In this document: one piece after another, positions 9,597 through 21,457 of the stretch
Position numbering within the stretch: position 1 is the first letter of the stretch
Layout: each line of letters opens with the position of its first letter
Source of the DNA: Mesorhizobium sp. L2C084A000
Lineage (GTDB): Bacteria; Pseudomonadota; Alphaproteobacteria; Rhizobiales; Rhizobiaceae
Length of the DNA: 64,000 bases
Assembly: GCF_000502875.1 (NCBI RefSeq)
Contig: NZ_AYWX01000001.1
Location: 338,910-402,909, forward strand
Direction: 5' to 3'
Made by a program: the position numbers and the translations under genes
The notes under the pieces: model-generated
Databases searched by the model: none
What the model was told of the DNA's origin: nothing
The model's input: the letters and a program-made list of their open reading frames with translations, nothing else

Positions 9597-9763
9597 CTAG
9601 CCTTCGAGCCGCCAAATAAGCGATGGTATCAGATTGCCGGACTCGCGGGTGAGGTGCAATGCAGACGAACCTGACATAGCGTCGCAATCCCTAGGTGCAA
9701 GGTTCGCGTCAACGATTCAAGGACCATCGGCAGGCTGCCGGCTTCGCAAACGGACGTATCACA

Positions 9764-10234
9764 ATGGCAAAACGCAGTGCGGGATTGCTGATCTATCGCC
9801 GCGGCGACGGCGATCTCAGGGTGTTGCTGGTTCATCCGGGCGGACCGTTTTGGGCGAAGAAGGACGACGGTGCGTGGTCGATACCGAAGGGCCTCATCGG
9901 CGAGAACGAGGACGAGTTGGCGGCAGCGCAGCGCGAGACCGAGGAAGAGCTCGGCATCAGGGTCGATGGGTCCTTCACGCGTCTCGGCGACTACAGGCAA
10001 CCAGGCGGAAAGATCGTCATGGCCTGGTCTGTCGAGGCGACCGCCGACATTGATGTCGCCGCCATCACGAGCAACATTTTTACCATGGAATGGCCGCCAA
10101 GGTCGGGATTCCTGAAGGAGTTCCCGGAGGTGGACAGAGCGGGCTGGTTCACCTTGGCCGAGGCCGAGGTGAAGATCCTCAAAGGGCAGCGCCCGATGCT
10201 GTCGGACTTTGCCAGGCAGCAAGGCGCCGGATGA
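9764..10234 (+). CDS. NUDIX hydrolase
   Basis: A 156-residue nucleoside-diphosphate-linked hydrolase. The complete Nudix box runs from Gly43 to Ile65 with Glu49, Arg57-Glu58 and Glu61-Glu62 in the canonical G-x5-E-x7-R-E-u-x-E-E-x-G-u order. MAKRSAGLLIYRR is the usual start of this subgroup, so ATG 9764 is used in place of an in-frame codon 69 bases upstream. Proteins with this N-terminus are often annotated as MutT-like or diadenosine polyphosphate hydrolases; the substrate cannot be told from sequence. The gene converges with pobA, leaving 10 bp between stops. Confidence 0.9.
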   Translation: MAKRSAGLLIYRRGDGDLRVLLVHPGGPFWAKKDDGAWSIPKGLIGENEDELAAAQRETEEELGIRVDGSFTRLGDYRQPGGKIVMAWSVEATADIDVAAITSNIFTMEWPPRSGFLKEFPEVDRAGWFTLAEAEVKILKGQRPMLSDFARQQGAG

Positions 10235-10244
10235 TCCGCGGCCC

Positions 10245-12469
<2,225 letters not shown>

Positions 12470-12488
12470 GTCACAGGCCTCCTGAGCA

Positions 12489-13106
12489 TCAGCTATCGAA
12501 GAAGACCGTTTCCTTCTCCCCCTGGAGATGGACATCGAAGATGTAGGTATCGCCCTTGCGCTCGGCGATTAGCGTCGGCACGCGGACGCGGTGCTCGATG
12601 CGTGCCAGGATCGCATCCCCGGCATTGGCCTTTTCCTCGTCGGAAAAATACAGCCTTGTGTGCAGGCCGAGATTGATGCCGCGGGCGACGATCCAGAGCG
12701 TGATATGCGGCGCCATCAGGCGACCATCGTTGAACGGGACGCGGCCAGGCTTGACCGTCTCGAACGTGCAGAGGCCGGTGTCCATATCGGTCGGGCAACG
12801 GCCCCAGCCGAAGAAATTCGGATCGGCAGCACCACGCAGTTCGGCCGGCGAATTGTAGAGCCCATCCGCATCCGCTTGCCAGATCTCGATCAGCGCGTCC
12901 TTGAGCGGCGTGCCGGTGCCATCGAGCACCCGGATGCGCAGGCCGATGCGCTCGCCCTTGGTCTTGTCGTTGACCATGGTGGCGCCGAGATCACTGGGAT
13001 AGACGCCGCCGATGCCGCAGAAATTGGGTGTCAGCCCGATATGAACGTAGGGTCCGGCGGTCTGCGAAGGGCTTTCCCTGAGCCGGTCGAGCGACTGGGC
13101 CATCAA
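12489..13106 (-). CDS. pcaG: Protocatechuate 3,4-dioxygenase alpha subunit
   Basis: The alpha subunit of the iron(III) intradiol dioxygenase that opens protocatechuate between the hydroxyl carbons. The 205-residue protein has the intradiol fold with [11 protein letters not shown] near the N-terminus and WQADADGLY around 76-84, and lacks the full set of iron ligands, as expected for alpha. It overlaps the end of pcaH by 4 bp, so the two subunits are made in step. A second Met codon at 13103 is an equally possible start. Confidence 0.95.
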   Translation of the reverse strand: MMAQSLDRLRESPSQTAGPYVHIGLTPNFCGIGGVYPSDLGATMVNDKTKGERIGLRIRVLDGTGTPLKDALIEIWQADADGLYNSPAELRGAADPNFFGWGRCPTDMDTGLCTFETVKPGRVPFNDGRLMAPHITLWIVARGINLGLHTRLYFSDEEKANAGDAILARIEHRVRVPTLIAERKGDTYIFDVHLQGEKETVFFDS

Positions 13107-13855
13107 TTGCCCTCCAGCCTGTTTTCGAACAGCGACGCGCGGCGCCCGCGCAGCACGATGTCGAACTTGTAGGCGCGCGCGTCGAAGGGGATCGTCGCTT
13201 GCATGTCGAGCGCGGCGATCAGCGTCTCAACGGCTGCCTTGTCGGGAATGCCGCGCGCGATCGGGCACTGCCAGATCAGCGGGTCGCCCTCGAAATACAT
13301 CTGCGTGATCAGCCGCTGGGCAAAGCCGTGGCCGAACACCGAGAAATGAATGTGCGAGGGGCGCCAGTCGTTCGGCCCATTCGGCCAGGGATAGGGTCCA
13401 GGCTTGACGGTGCGAAACGCATAGCCGCCGTCCTCGGTGGTGAGGGCTCGGCCGCAGCCGCCAAAATTCGGGTCGAGCGGCGCCAGATAGCCATCCTTCT
13501 TGTGGCGATAGCGGCCGCCGGCATTGGCCTGCCAGAATTCGAGCAGCGCGCCGGGCACGCCAACGCCTCGCTCGTCGAGCACTCGGCCATGGACGATAAT
13601 CCGCTCGCCGAGCGCGCTCTCGCCGGGCCTGGCGAAATTGTGGATCAGGTCGGCGTCAAGTTCGCCCAATATTGCGTGGCCGAAAACGGGGCCTGCAATC
13701 TCCGACAGCGTGTTGTCGAAGACGAGGGGGGCTTTTTGCGGCGAGCGCAGCATCGAGGTCTTATAATTCGGCGTCAGAGCCGGCGGATGCCAGGTCCGAT
13801 CGCGCCGGAAGAAGGCGCCGGTCTCGGGCCTCGTCGAGCCGGACTCAGCGGGCAT
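13103..13855 (-). CDS. pcaH: Protocatechuate 3,4-dioxygenase beta subunit
   Basis: The catalytic subunit of protocatechuate 3,4-dioxygenase. Iron ligands can be placed as Tyr116 (GGRYRHKK), Tyr155 (PGPYPW), His168 and His170 (SHIHF). The spacing 39-13-2 is the same as in the Pseudomonas enzyme. The 250-residue length fits the family. The gene overlaps pcaC by 11 bp upstream and pcaG by 4 bp downstream. Confidence 0.96.
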   Translation of the reverse strand: MPAESGSTRPETGAFFRRDRTWHPPALTPNYKTSMLRSPQKAPLVFDNTLSEIAGPVFGHAILGELDADLIHNFARPGESALGERIIVHGRVLDERGVGVPGALLEFWQANAGGRYRHKKDGYLAPLDPNFGGCGRALTTEDGGYAFRTVKPGPYPWPNGPNDWRPSHIHFSVFGHGFAQRLITQMYFEGDPLIWQCPIARGIPDKAAVETLIAALDMQATIPFDARAYKFDIVLRGRRASLFENRLEGN

Positions 13856-14252
13856 TCCTGGCTCCGTCCATTTCCGAAAACACGTCCTTGGCTATTCTGA
13901 AGGCACGGTTGGCGGCCGGCACGCCGGCATAGATGGCGACATGCAGGAACGCCTCGCAGACGTCGTCGCGCGAAGCACCGGTGTTGACGGTGGCGCGCAC
14001 ATGCATGGCGACCTCCTCATCATGGCCGAGTGCGGCGAGCAGCGCCAGCGTGACGATCGAACGCTCGCGCTTGGTGAAGCCCGGCCGCGCCCACACGGTA
14101 CCCCAGGCGGCCTCGGTGATCAGTTCCTGGAAAGGCTGGTCGAAATCGGTGGCGGCGACCTCGGCCCGGTCGACATGCCGGTCGCCAAGCACGGAGCGCC
14201 GCACCGCGAGGCCGGTGCGATATCTGGCTTCGTTGCCGGGGACTTCATCCAT
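13845..14252 (-). CDS. pcaC: 4-carboxymuconolactone decarboxylase
   Basis: PcaC decarboxylates 4-carboxymuconolactone to beta-ketoadipate enol-lactone. The 135-residue protein belongs to the CMD/AhpD-like fold and shows the conserved [10 protein letters not shown] and [12 protein letters not shown] segments and [14 protein letters not shown] 14252 is preferred because GGAG lies 9 bases upstream and it gives an 8-bp overlap with pcaD; ATG 14273 is an alternative. The small decarboxylase domain is here separate from PcaD, not fused to it as in PcaL proteins. Confidence 0.93.
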   Translation of the reverse strand: MDEVPGNEARYRTGLAVRRSVLGDRHVDRAEVAATDFDQPFQELITEAAWGTVWARPGFTKRERSIVTLALLAALGHDEEVAMHVRATVNTGASRDDVCEAFLHVAIYAGVPAANRAFRIAKDVFSEMDGARNAR

Positions 14253-15054
14253 GGGTTTCGGCTCCAGGGGCAAGCGATGCGATAAAATCGCGGATCAGGG
14301 CGACCAGCGCCTCTGGCTGTTCGACGCAAGGAATGTGCCCGGCGTCGCGGATGATTTCGAAGCGCGCGCCGGGGATCAGCTCGGCCAGGGAGCGGACAAG
14401 ATCGGGAGGCGTCGAGCCATCCTGATCGCCGGCGACGCAGAGCGTCGGCACCGCTATGTGGCGTGCGGCATCGGTGAAATCCGCATCGCGAACGGCCATG
14501 CAAGTCCCGACGTAACCGGCAAGCGCTTGCCTGGTCATCATGTTCCAATAACCGTCCAGCTCGGCCAGACGCGCCGCGTGGAAGGCGGGGGTGAACCACA
14601 CTTTGAGCACGCCATCCGCAACGGCCTGGATGCCCTTGCTTTCGACCGTCGCGATGCGTGTGTTCCAGCTGTCTGTCGTGCCGATCTTGTGGGCCGTGTC
14701 GCAAAGGATCAGGCCTTCGACCATTTCTGGGCGCCGGCGATAGAAGCCTTGTGCGATCAGGCCGCCGACCGACAGGCCGCACAGCACGACCTTGCTCAAC
14801 CCGAAATGATCGACGAGCGCCGAGAGATCGTCGACATGATCGTCGATCGATCTGATGTCGCCGATATCGGACAGCCCATGGCCGCGCTTGTCATAGACCA
14901 GCAGCGGCATTTCACCATCGAGCGCCGAGACAATTTCGTCCCAGACCCGGAAGTCGGTGCCCAGCGAATTGATGAATATGATCGGGCGTGCATTGCCGGC
15001 CGCCTTGGTGTGGCGATGGTGCAGCGTGATGCCGCCGATGGTGACGAATGGCAC
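14245..15054 (-). CDS. pcaD: 3-oxoadipate enol-lactonase
   Basis: PcaD hydrolyses beta-ketoadipate enol-lactone to beta-ketoadipate. The alpha/beta hydrolase has a nucleophile elbow GLSVGG with Ser95 and a C-terminal GHIPCVEQPE histidine region. The GTG at 15054 is preferred because GGAGG lies 9 bases before it. The upstream ATG at 15078 would place that ribosome site inside the gene. It is the first gene of pcaDCHGB-pobA, and its promoter region holds a near-consensus PcaQ box. The downstream enzymes PcaIJ and PcaF are not in this window. Confidence 0.93.
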   Translation of the reverse strand: MPFVTIGGITLHHRHTKAAGNARPIIFINSLGTDFRVWDEIVSALDGEMPLLVYDKRGHGLSDIGDIRSIDDHVDDLSALVDHFGLSKVVLCGLSVGGLIAQGFYRRRPEMVEGLILCDTAHKIGTTDSWNTRIATVESKGIQAVADGVLKVWFTPAFHAARLAELDGYWNMMTRQALAGYVGTCMAVRDADFTDAARHIAVPTLCVAGDQDGSTPPDLVRSLAELIPGARFEIIRDAGHIPCVEQPEALVALIRDFIASLAPGAETHG

Positions 15055-15124
15055 GGTTTTGGTCCTCCGCCTCCACATTGCACAAGGCGTTTGGTTCGGT
15101 AAAATGATATTTTGCGTCGTTTCA

Positions 15125-15140
15125 TTAACTCATGGGTTAT
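15125..15140. promoter_or_regulatory. PcaQ binding site
   Basis: TTAACTCATGGGTTAT reads ATAACC-CATG-AGTTAA on the minus strand. The published Sinorhizobium meliloti PcaQ box is ATAACC-N4-GGTTAA, so this site differs at one base. It lies about 70 bp upstream of the pcaD start and 6 bp before the pcaQ start, placed to activate pcaD and to control pcaQ. Recognition is from the known motif; binding was not tested. Confidence 0.8.
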
Positions 15141-15146
15141 CAATCC

Positions 15147-16064
15147 ATGTCCCATAGCCGCATCCGGTTCCGTCACCTGCAGGCATTCCTGGAAGTTGCG
15201 CGGCAAGGAAGCGTGGCGCGAGCGGCCGACTTGCTGCATGTCAGCCCGCCGGCGGTGACCAAGACATTGCGCGAACTGGAAGAGGCGCTGGGGGTGGCGG
15301 TGGTGGAGCGCGACGGCCGCGGCATCCGACTGACGCGCATCGGCGAAATCTTCCTTCGCCATGCCGGCACGGCGATCACGGCGCTCAAGCAAGGCGTCGA
15401 TTCCGTCCGGCAGGACGGAGCGGTCAACCGGCACCCGATCCGCATCGGCGCGCTGCCGACGGTCTCGGCGCGGGTGATGCCGCTCGCCATGACCTTGTTC
15501 CTCAAGGAGAGCGCCGGTGCGGCGATCAAGATCGTCACCGGCGAGAATGCGGTGCTGCTCGAACAGTTGCGAACCGGCGCACTGGATCTCGTCGTCGGAC
15601 GGCTGGCGGCGCCGGAGAACATGACCGGCTTCTTCTTCGAGCACCTCTATTCCGAACCGGTGCTGTTCGTGGTGCGGGCGGGACATCCGCTGCTCGATCC
15701 AGGACAGGATGTGTTCGCACGGCTCGACGAATTCCCGATGCTGATGCCGACGCGGGAATCGGTCATCCGCCCCTTCGTCGACCGCCTGTTCATCACCAAC
15801 GGCATGACGGCGCCGGCAACCGAGATCGAAACCGTCTCGGACTCCTTCGGCCGAGCCTTCCTGCGGCAGAGCAATGCCGTCTGGATCATTTCGGCTGGCG
15901 TCGTTGCCAACGAACTCGGCAGCGGCGCCTTCGTCGCCTTGCCGGTCAACACCGAGGAAACCAAGGGACCGGTCGGTCTGACCATGCGCACCGACACGGC
16001 GCCCTCGCCGGCCTTCTCCATCCTGCTGCAGACCATCCGCGAAGCAGCAAAGCAAAGCAGTTGA
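15147..16064 (+). CDS. pcaQ: LysR-type activator of the protocatechuate operon
   Basis: A 305-residue LysR regulator. The N-terminal helix-turn-helix includes RHLQAFLEVARQGSVARAAD and a recognition helix at SPPAVTKTLRELE. The C-terminal LysR substrate domain binds the inducer, in known PcaQ proteins a pathway intermediate such as beta-carboxy-cis,cis-muconate. ATG 15147 is used because the upstream in-frame ATG at 15132 lies inside the operator. It is divergent from pcaD, the standard rhizobial layout, so it is called pcaQ with good confidence. Confidence 0.92.
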   Translation: MSHSRIRFRHLQAFLEVARQGSVARAADLLHVSPPAVTKTLRELEEALGVAVVERDGRGIRLTRIGEIFLRHAGTAITALKQGVDSVRQDGAVNRHPIRIGALPTVSARVMPLAMTLFLKESAGAAIKIVTGENAVLLEQLRTGALDLVVGRLAAPENMTGFFFEHLYSEPVLFVVRAGHPLLDPGQDVFARLDEFPMLMPTRESVIRPFVDRLFITNGMTAPATEIETVSDSFGRAFLRQSNAVWIISAGVVANELGSGAFVALPVNTEETKGPVGLTMRTDTAPSPAFSILLQTIREAAKQSS

Positions 16065-16066
16065 TG

Positions 16067-16089
16067 CGGCTCAGATTGGCGATCAGGCC
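16067..16089. repeat. 23-bp element at a convergent gene junction (copy 1)
   Basis: A 23-bp sequence beginning CGGCTCAGATTGGC lies 3 bp after the pcaQ stop and spans the stop codon of the convergent mutarotase gene. It matches the element at 61434-61456 at 20 of 23 positions. Both copies sit at the meeting point of two convergent genes, which suggests a termination or mRNA-end role, but no strong stem is visible. Confidence 0.35.
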
Positions 16090-17018
16090 GCCTGCGAAGG
16101 CGTGAAGCGAACGCTTGCGGATCGCATCTGCCCAGGCGCCAGCACGATGCAACCGGTGTCGATGCCTGCTTCACCCGTGCGGTTGAAGGCGTCGGTGATG
16201 TTGCTGACCGGCTCGGCGCAAAAGAATGGCTCGCCGGGCGGCGTGTAGAGGACGAGGAAATCGAGCGGCGCCTCGGCCTCGATGTCCAGTTGCCGCCCAC
16301 GCTCCGGCCAGGAGATCCGGGCACGGCGCGTCCATCCGGTGAAGACCGTGTCGAAGTCCGTCTCCGACACGTCGAAGCCGGTGGTAGGATTGGAGCCAGC
16401 GGGCGGCAGGACGTGCCGGGTGGGCAGGATTTCCGCATCGGTCTCCCACATGCCGGATACCTGCGCCTGGACATGTGTCCACGGTGTCGACGGGAAATAG
16501 GGATGGAGGCCGAAGCCTGCCGGCATCGGCATGTCCGAGAGATTGCGCAGCGAAAGGGCAATGATCAGCCCGCCATCGACCAGCGAGATCGCTTGCCTTG
16601 CCTCATAGCTCCACGGCCAGGAATCGGCGGCATGGCGATAAGATAGGAGGGTGGTGCTGGCTTCGTGCCGGACGACTGTCCATGGCCGACGCCAGCCATG
16701 GCCATGCTCATGATGCGGATCTTCCGGGCTGGTCGGCAGTTCGACGGTGCGGCCCGCGAATGCGAAGCGCCCGCCCCTTATGCGATTGGAATAGGGAACC
16801 AGCGGGAAGCAGGCCATGGCGCCGGCATCGCGGCTGTCGATCGCCGCCTGATCCGCAGGACGCAGCCAATCCACGACGGATCCGTTTTGCCGCCAGCGAT
16901 ACGACGCCAGCGCGCCGCCGGCGGCCGGGGCAATCTCTACAGTCGCAATGCCATCGCTGATCGAGAGCAGCTCTTGATGCCGCTCGGCAACGGCAGCGGA
17001 ATTCTTTGTCACCGGCAT
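16083..17018 (-). CDS. Aldose 1-epimerase (mutarotase)-family protein
   Basis: A 311-residue galactose-mutarotase-like beta protein expected to interconvert sugar anomers or act on a related sugar. Visible landmarks are FPLVPYSNRIRGGRF, a HEHGHGWRRPW motif carrying the catalytic-region histidines, and GLHPYFP. ATG 17018 has a strong GGGAGGGGG upstream. It diverges from the FCD regulator and the sugar dehydrogenase-dehydratase operon, and would present the right anomer to that dehydrogenase (inference). Only 45 bp separate the two starts, so both promoters overlap. Confidence 0.88.
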   Translation of the reverse strand: MPVTKNSAAVAERHQELLSISDGIATVEIAPAAGGALASYRWRQNGSVVDWLRPADQAAIDSRDAGAMACFPLVPYSNRIRGGRFAFAGRTVELPTSPEDPHHEHGHGWRRPWTVVRHEASTTLLSYRHAADSWPWSYEARQAISLVDGGLIIALSLRNLSDMPMPAGFGLHPYFPSTPWTHVQAQVSGMWETDAEILPTRHVLPPAGSNPTTGFDVSETDFDTVFTGWTRRARISWPERGRQLDIEAEAPLDFLVLYTPPGEPFFCAEPVSNITDAFNRTGEAGIDTGCIVLAPGQMRSASVRFTPSQAA

Positions 17019-17063
17019 TCCCCCTCCCTTGACTCCAGTCGCAATGCCGATAAGACATATCAT

Positions 17064-17864
17064 ATGAATAGTATGAAGAATAAGAAATCTTTCAGCACGG
17101 CGCGCACGTCGAGGGTTGCGGTCGCGGTCTCCAGCGGCTCGACGGCGCTGCATGCGACTGTCGTCGAGCAGATCGGATTGCGCATCGTGCAAGGCGATTT
17201 CCTGCCCGGCGAGGCACTGCCCAATGCCGACGATTCCAGCGAGATGCTGGGGGTCAGCCGCACGGTGCTGCGCGAGGCGATCAAGGTGCTGGCCGGCAAG
17301 GGACTGGTCGAATCGCGGCCGAAGACCGGCACAAGGGTGCGTCCCCGTGCCGACTGGAATTTCCTCGACCCGGACGTCCTGTCATGGCGCTACGCAGGCG
17401 GCGTCAGCGCCGACGATGTCCGGGCGCTGTTCGAGCTGCGCCGAGCCATCGAGCCGATGTCGGCCGCACTTGCCGCGCAACGCGCCACGCCGGCGCAGAT
17501 TGCCGAGATCAATGCCGCGCTGGCCGAAATGGAAGCGGTGGTTGACGACGGCGACCGCTTCGCCAAGCCCGATCTTTTGTTCCATCAGACCATCCTGCGC
17601 ATGACCGGCAATGAGCTGATCGGCTCGCTGGCGGCACTGGTCGAAACCGCATTGGTGATGAGCTTTCGCCTCTCCAACGACAATCCGGACGGGCAGCGTC
17701 ATTCTTTGCCGCTGCATCGGGAAGTGGCCGAAAAGATCGCATCCGGCGACGCCACTGGTGCGCAAAACGCGCTGCTGGTGCTCATCGACAATGCCGAGGA
17801 AGACGTGCGCCGCAGCGTCGAAAGCCGCAACAAGCGCCGCCAGGATCGGGAACAGACATCGTGA
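17064..17864 (+). CDS. GntR-family regulator, FCD subfamily
   Basis: A 266-residue regulator. The winged helix occupies about 28-95 (recognition region MLGVSRTVLREAIKVL, 61-76). An all-helical FCD ligand domain follows, with the metal-site histidine at FHQTILRM. ATG 17064 lies inside the 8-bp palindrome TCATATGA (17060-17067), part of a wider AC-N3-TCATATGA-N3-GT arrangement, so self-repression at the start codon is plausible. It overlaps the dehydratase gene by 4 bp and heads the sugar-acid operon. FCD proteins of this type usually sense sugar acids. Confidence 0.92.
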   Translation: MNSMKNKKSFSTARTSRVAVAVSSGSTALHATVVEQIGLRIVQGDFLPGEALPNADDSSEMLGVSRTVLREAIKVLAGKGLVESRPKTGTRVRPRADWNFLDPDVLSWRYAGGVSADDVRALFELRRAIEPMSAALAAQRATPAQIAEINAALAEMEAVVDDGDRFAKPDLLFHQTILRMTGNELIGSLAALVETALVMSFRLSNDNPDGQRHSLPLHREVAEKIASGDATGAQNALLVLIDNAEEDVRRSVESRNKRRQDREQTS

Positions 17865-19584
17865 CCGACACCAAACGCAAGCTGCGGTCCGAGGCCTGGT
17901 TCGGCGGTGAGGGCAAGAACGCCTTCATGCACCGCAGTTGGATGAAGAACCAGGGCATCCCCGCCGACGCTTTCGATGGCCGCCCGGTGATCGGCATCTG
18001 CAACACCTGGTCGGAACTGACCCCATGCAATGCCCATCTGCGGGCGCTGGCCGATCACGTCAAACGCGGCGTCTATGAAGCGGGCGGCCTGCCGCTCGAA
18101 TTCCCTGTGATGTCGCTCGGCGAGAGCAACATGCGCCCCACCGCCATGCTGTTTCGCAATCTGGTCAGCATGGATGTCGAAGAGTCCATCCGCAGCAATC
18201 CGATCGACGGCGTCATCCTGCTGGTCGGCTGCGACAAGACCACGCCGGCACTCTTGATGGGCGCTGCGTCGTGCAACCTGCCGACCATCGCTGTTTCCGG
18301 CGGGCCGATGCTCAACGGCAAGTTCCGCGGACAGGATATCGGCTCGGGCACCCATGTCTGGAAATTCGCCGAGGAAGTGAAGGCCGGCCGGATGCCGGTC
18401 TCCGATTTCCTCGCCGCCGAGCAGGGCCAAAGCCGGTCGGCGGGCAGCTGCATGACGATGGGAACGGCTTCGACCATGGCCAGCATGGTGGAGGCGCTCG
18501 GCATAGGCATGCCGGACAATGCCGCAATCCCCGCGGTGGATTCGCGCCGTGGCGTGCTCGCCCAGATGGCGGGACGCCAGATCGTCGATCTGGTCCGCAG
18601 AGACGTGACGATCGCGCAGATCCTCACCCGGGAAGCATTCTCGCCATTCGAGTCAACGGCGCGATCGGTGGCTCGACCAATGCGGTGCTGCATCTGATCG
18701 CCATCGCCAACCGGATCGGTGTCGATCTCAGCCTCGATGACTGGGACCGCCTTGGCCGGGACATTCCAACTATTGTCGATTTGATGCCGTCGGGCCGGTT
18801 CCTGATGGAAGATTTCTACTACGCCGGGGGGCTAGCTGCGGTCATGGCGTCGCTTGATGAAGTGGGGCTTCTTCATCGCGACGCCATGACCGTCAGCGCC
18901 AAGACAATCGGTGAATTGATCGACGGCGCGCCCAACTACAACAGTGAGGTGATCCGGCCGCTGAGCCAGCCGCTGACCAAGGAAGGCGGCATCTCGATCC
19001 TGCGCGGCAATCTGGCGCCCGACGGGGCGGTCATCAAACCGTCCGCGGCAACGCCTGAACTGATGCAGCATCGCGGCAAGGCGGTGGTGTTCGAGAACAT
19101 CGAGCACTACTACGCCCGCATCGACGATCCGGAGCTGGACATCGACGCCTCCTCGGTGATGGTGCTGAAGAACTGCGGACCGCGCGGTTATCCCGGAATG
19201 GCCGAAGTCGGCAACATGCCGCTGCCGGCGAAACTGCTGAAGCAAGGCATCTCCGACATGGTGCGCATTTCGGACGCGCGCATGAGCGGCACCGCCTACG
19301 GCACCGTGGTTCTGCATGTGGCGCCGGAAGCAGCCGCAGGTGGCGCGCTGGCTCTGGTGCGCGACGGCGACCTCATCGAGCTCGATGTCGCCGGCCGCCG
19401 GCTGGAGCTTTTGGTGTCGGATGAGGAGCTGGCGATCCGCCGGCGTGACTGGCAGCCGCCGGCACCGCCGGAAGGCGGCTATCAGAGCCTTTATGTCGAG
19501 CGCGTGCTGCAGGCCGACAAGGGCTGCGATTTCGACTTTCTCGTCGGTCGGCGCGATGCCGGCATTCCTCGGCATTCGCACTAG
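17861..19584 (+). pseudogene. IlvD/Edd-family sugar-acid dehydratase, frameshifted
   Basis: Two frames join to one protein of about 574 residues, typical of L-arabonate/D-xylonate-type dehydratases. Frame 1 (17861 to about 18643) carries Fe-S cysteines Cys56, Cys124 and Cys197 and Lys126 in CDKTTPA, with the family spacing 68 and 73. It then breaks just after LTREAFS. Frame 2 resumes at about 18646 with IRVNGAIGGSTNAVLHL and runs to 19584 with the SDARMSGTAYG active-site segment. One missing base near 18644 explains the break. Everything else is conserved, so a sequencing error or very recent mutation is likely. Overlaps gntR by 4 bp; the dehydrogenase follows 11 bp later. Confidence 0.88.
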
Positions 19585-19595
19585 AGAGGCGCGCG

Positions 19596-20372
19596 ATGAC
19601 GGATGAAATCGGCTATGCGATCTATCCAAGCCTCAAGGGCCGCAGCGTCTTCATTACTGGTGGCGGCAGCGGCATCGGCGAAAGCCTAGTGCGCCATTTC
19701 TGCGCGCAAGGCAGCCGCGTCGCCTTCGTCGACATGGCCGAGGAGCCTTCCCGGCGTCTGGTCGACGCGATCTCGGCCGAGGGACATCCCGCGCCGCTGT
19801 TCATTCCCTGCGACCTGCGCAACGTCGAAGAGTTGCAGGCGGCAACCGTTCAGGCGATGCAGCACAACGGCCCTATCCAGGCGCTGTGCAACAATGCCGG
19901 CAATGACGACCGCCACCAGACCAAGGACGTGACGGTTGCCTACTGGGACGACCGCATGGCGGTCAATTTGCGCCATCAGTTCTTCGCGGCGCAGGCGGTG
20001 CGTCCGCAGATGAGCACGCTGGGCGGCGGCTCGATCATCAATTTCGGCTCCATCACCTGGATGGTCGGCGATCCGGATTGCCCAGCCTATGTCACCGCGA
20101 AAGCGGCTGTCTACGGCATGACCCGGGCGCTGGCTCGCGAACTAGGTCCCGAACGCATCCGCGTCAACTGCATGGTGCCGGGATGGGTGATGACAGAGCG
20201 CCAGATGCAGCTGTGGCTGAACCCGGCCGGCGAAAGCCAGATCGCGGAAAGGCAGTGCCTGCCCGACCGGCTGCAACCCTCCGATATCGCGCGCATGGCG
20301 CTGTTCCTCGCCGCAGACGACAGCCGCATGTGCACGAGCCAGCAGTTCATCGTCGATGCGGGCTGGGTGTGA
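19596..20372 (+). CDS. SDR-family sugar dehydrogenase, XylB-like
   Basis: A 258-residue NAD(P)-dependent short-chain dehydrogenase. TGGGSGIG (21-28) binds the cofactor, NNAGNDD is at 99-105, and Ser152, Tyr165 and Lys169 form the catalytic set. AIYPSLKG, NNAGNDDRH and NFGSITW closely recall the Caulobacter D-xylose dehydrogenase XylB. The expected reaction is oxidation of an aldopentose or hexose to its lactone, feeding the dehydratase next door. Whether the sugar is xylose, arabinose or another aldose is not decidable here. Confidence 0.9.
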   Translation: MTDEIGYAIYPSLKGRSVFITGGGSGIGESLVRHFCAQGSRVAFVDMAEEPSRRLVDAISAEGHPAPLFIPCDLRNVEELQAATVQAMQHNGPIQALCNNAGNDDRHQTKDVTVAYWDDRMAVNLRHQFFAAQAVRPQMSTLGGGSIINFGSITWMVGDPDCPAYVTAKAAVYGMTRALARELGPERIRVNCMVPGWVMTERQMQLWLNPAGESQIAERQCLPDRLQPSDIARMALFLAADDSRMCTSQQFIVDAGWV

Positions 20373-20406
20373 CCCGTACGGCTCCAAGGGAAGAAGGTTA
20401 GTATTC

Positions 20407-21405
20407 ATGCGTCTTGTTCAGTTCAGAATGGCCGACGGCAGCAGACGGGTCGGCCGCGTCTCCGACGACGGCAATCACCTGCACCCTCTCGATAAGACCG
20501 GCAGCGTGCTGGAGCTCGCCGAAGCGGCGATCGCCCAGGGCATATCGATCGCAGCGCTGGTCGAGAAGCAGACGGGCACAGCGAAAATCGACTACGACCA
20601 ACTGTTGCGCGATGGCCAGGTGCTCGCTCCGGTCGACCATCCGGAACCGGCGCGCTTCCTGGTCACCGGGACCGGCCTGACCCACACGGGAAGCGCCGCC
20701 GCGCGCAACCAGATGCATGTTCTGACCCATGGCGAAGGCACCGAGGAATCGGATTCGCTGAAGATTTTCCGTATGGGCCTGGAAGGCGGCAAGCCTGCCG
20801 CCGGGCAGATCGGCATCCAGCCCGAATGGTTCTTCAAGGGCGTCGGCACCTGTGTCGTGCCGCCCGGCGCGCCGCTACCGATGCCGGCCTTCGCGCGCGC
20901 CGGCGCCGAAGAGGCCGAGATCGTCGGCCTCTATCTCAACGGGCCGGACGGCCGCCCCTATCGGATCGGCTATGCGCTCGGCAACGAATATTCCGACCAT
21001 GTGACGGAGGGCGAGAACTACCTCTACCTCGCCCACTCCAAGCTTCGCTCCTGCTCCATCGGACCCGAGCTGCTGATCGGTGACCTGCCCGAAGAAGTGC
21101 GCGGCCATTCGCGCATCCTGCGCGACGGCACTGTCATCTGGGAGCAAGAGTTCCTGTCGGGCGAAGCGCACATGTCGCACTCGATCGCCAATCTCGAACA
21201 CTTCCATTTCCGCTACCCGATGCACCGCAGGGCGGGCGACCTGCATGCCTATTTCTTCGGCGCGGCGGTGATGAGCTACGCCTCCGGCGTCAAGACGGCT
21301 TCCGGCGACGAGTATGAAATCCAGGCACAGACATTCGGCAAGCCACTGCGCAACCGGATGGTGTCGGTGCCGGACGAGGGACTGGTCGCTGTTACCCAGC
21401 TGTGA
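20407..21405 (+). CDS. AraD1/GguC-family protein (FAH-like fold)
   Basis: A 332-residue protein of the GguC/AraD1 group, related to fumarylacetoacetate hydrolases. Members occur in oxidative sugar pathways as 2-keto-3-deoxy-sugar-acid dehydratases. Conserved-looking acidic and glycine segments are LVTGTGLTHTGSA, EAEIVGLYLNG, GNEYSDHVTEG and SGEAHMSHSIANLEHFHF. ATG 20407 follows AAGAAGG; earlier in-frame codons lack one. It stands 34 bp after the SDR gene and 52 bp before the ABC binding protein. Position fits the third step after dehydrogenase and dehydratase, yielding an alpha-keto semialdehyde. Confidence 0.83.
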   Translation: MRLVQFRMADGSRRVGRVSDDGNHLHPLDKTGSVLELAEAAIAQGISIAALVEKQTGTAKIDYDQLLRDGQVLAPVDHPEPARFLVTGTGLTHTGSAAARNQMHVLTHGEGTEESDSLKIFRMGLEGGKPAAGQIGIQPEWFFKGVGTCVVPPGAPLPMPAFARAGAEEAEIVGLYLNGPDGRPYRIGYALGNEYSDHVTEGENYLYLAHSKLRSCSIGPELLIGDLPEEVRGHSRILRDGTVIWEQEFLSGEAHMSHSIANLEHFHFRYPMHRRAGDLHAYFFGAAVMSYASGVKTASGDEYEIQAQTFGKPLRNRMVSVPDEGLVAVTQL

Positions 21406-21457
21406 CGGCGCAGGCCCGAAAATTACGGTCCACCAGAACGACAATGGGAGATTAAAA

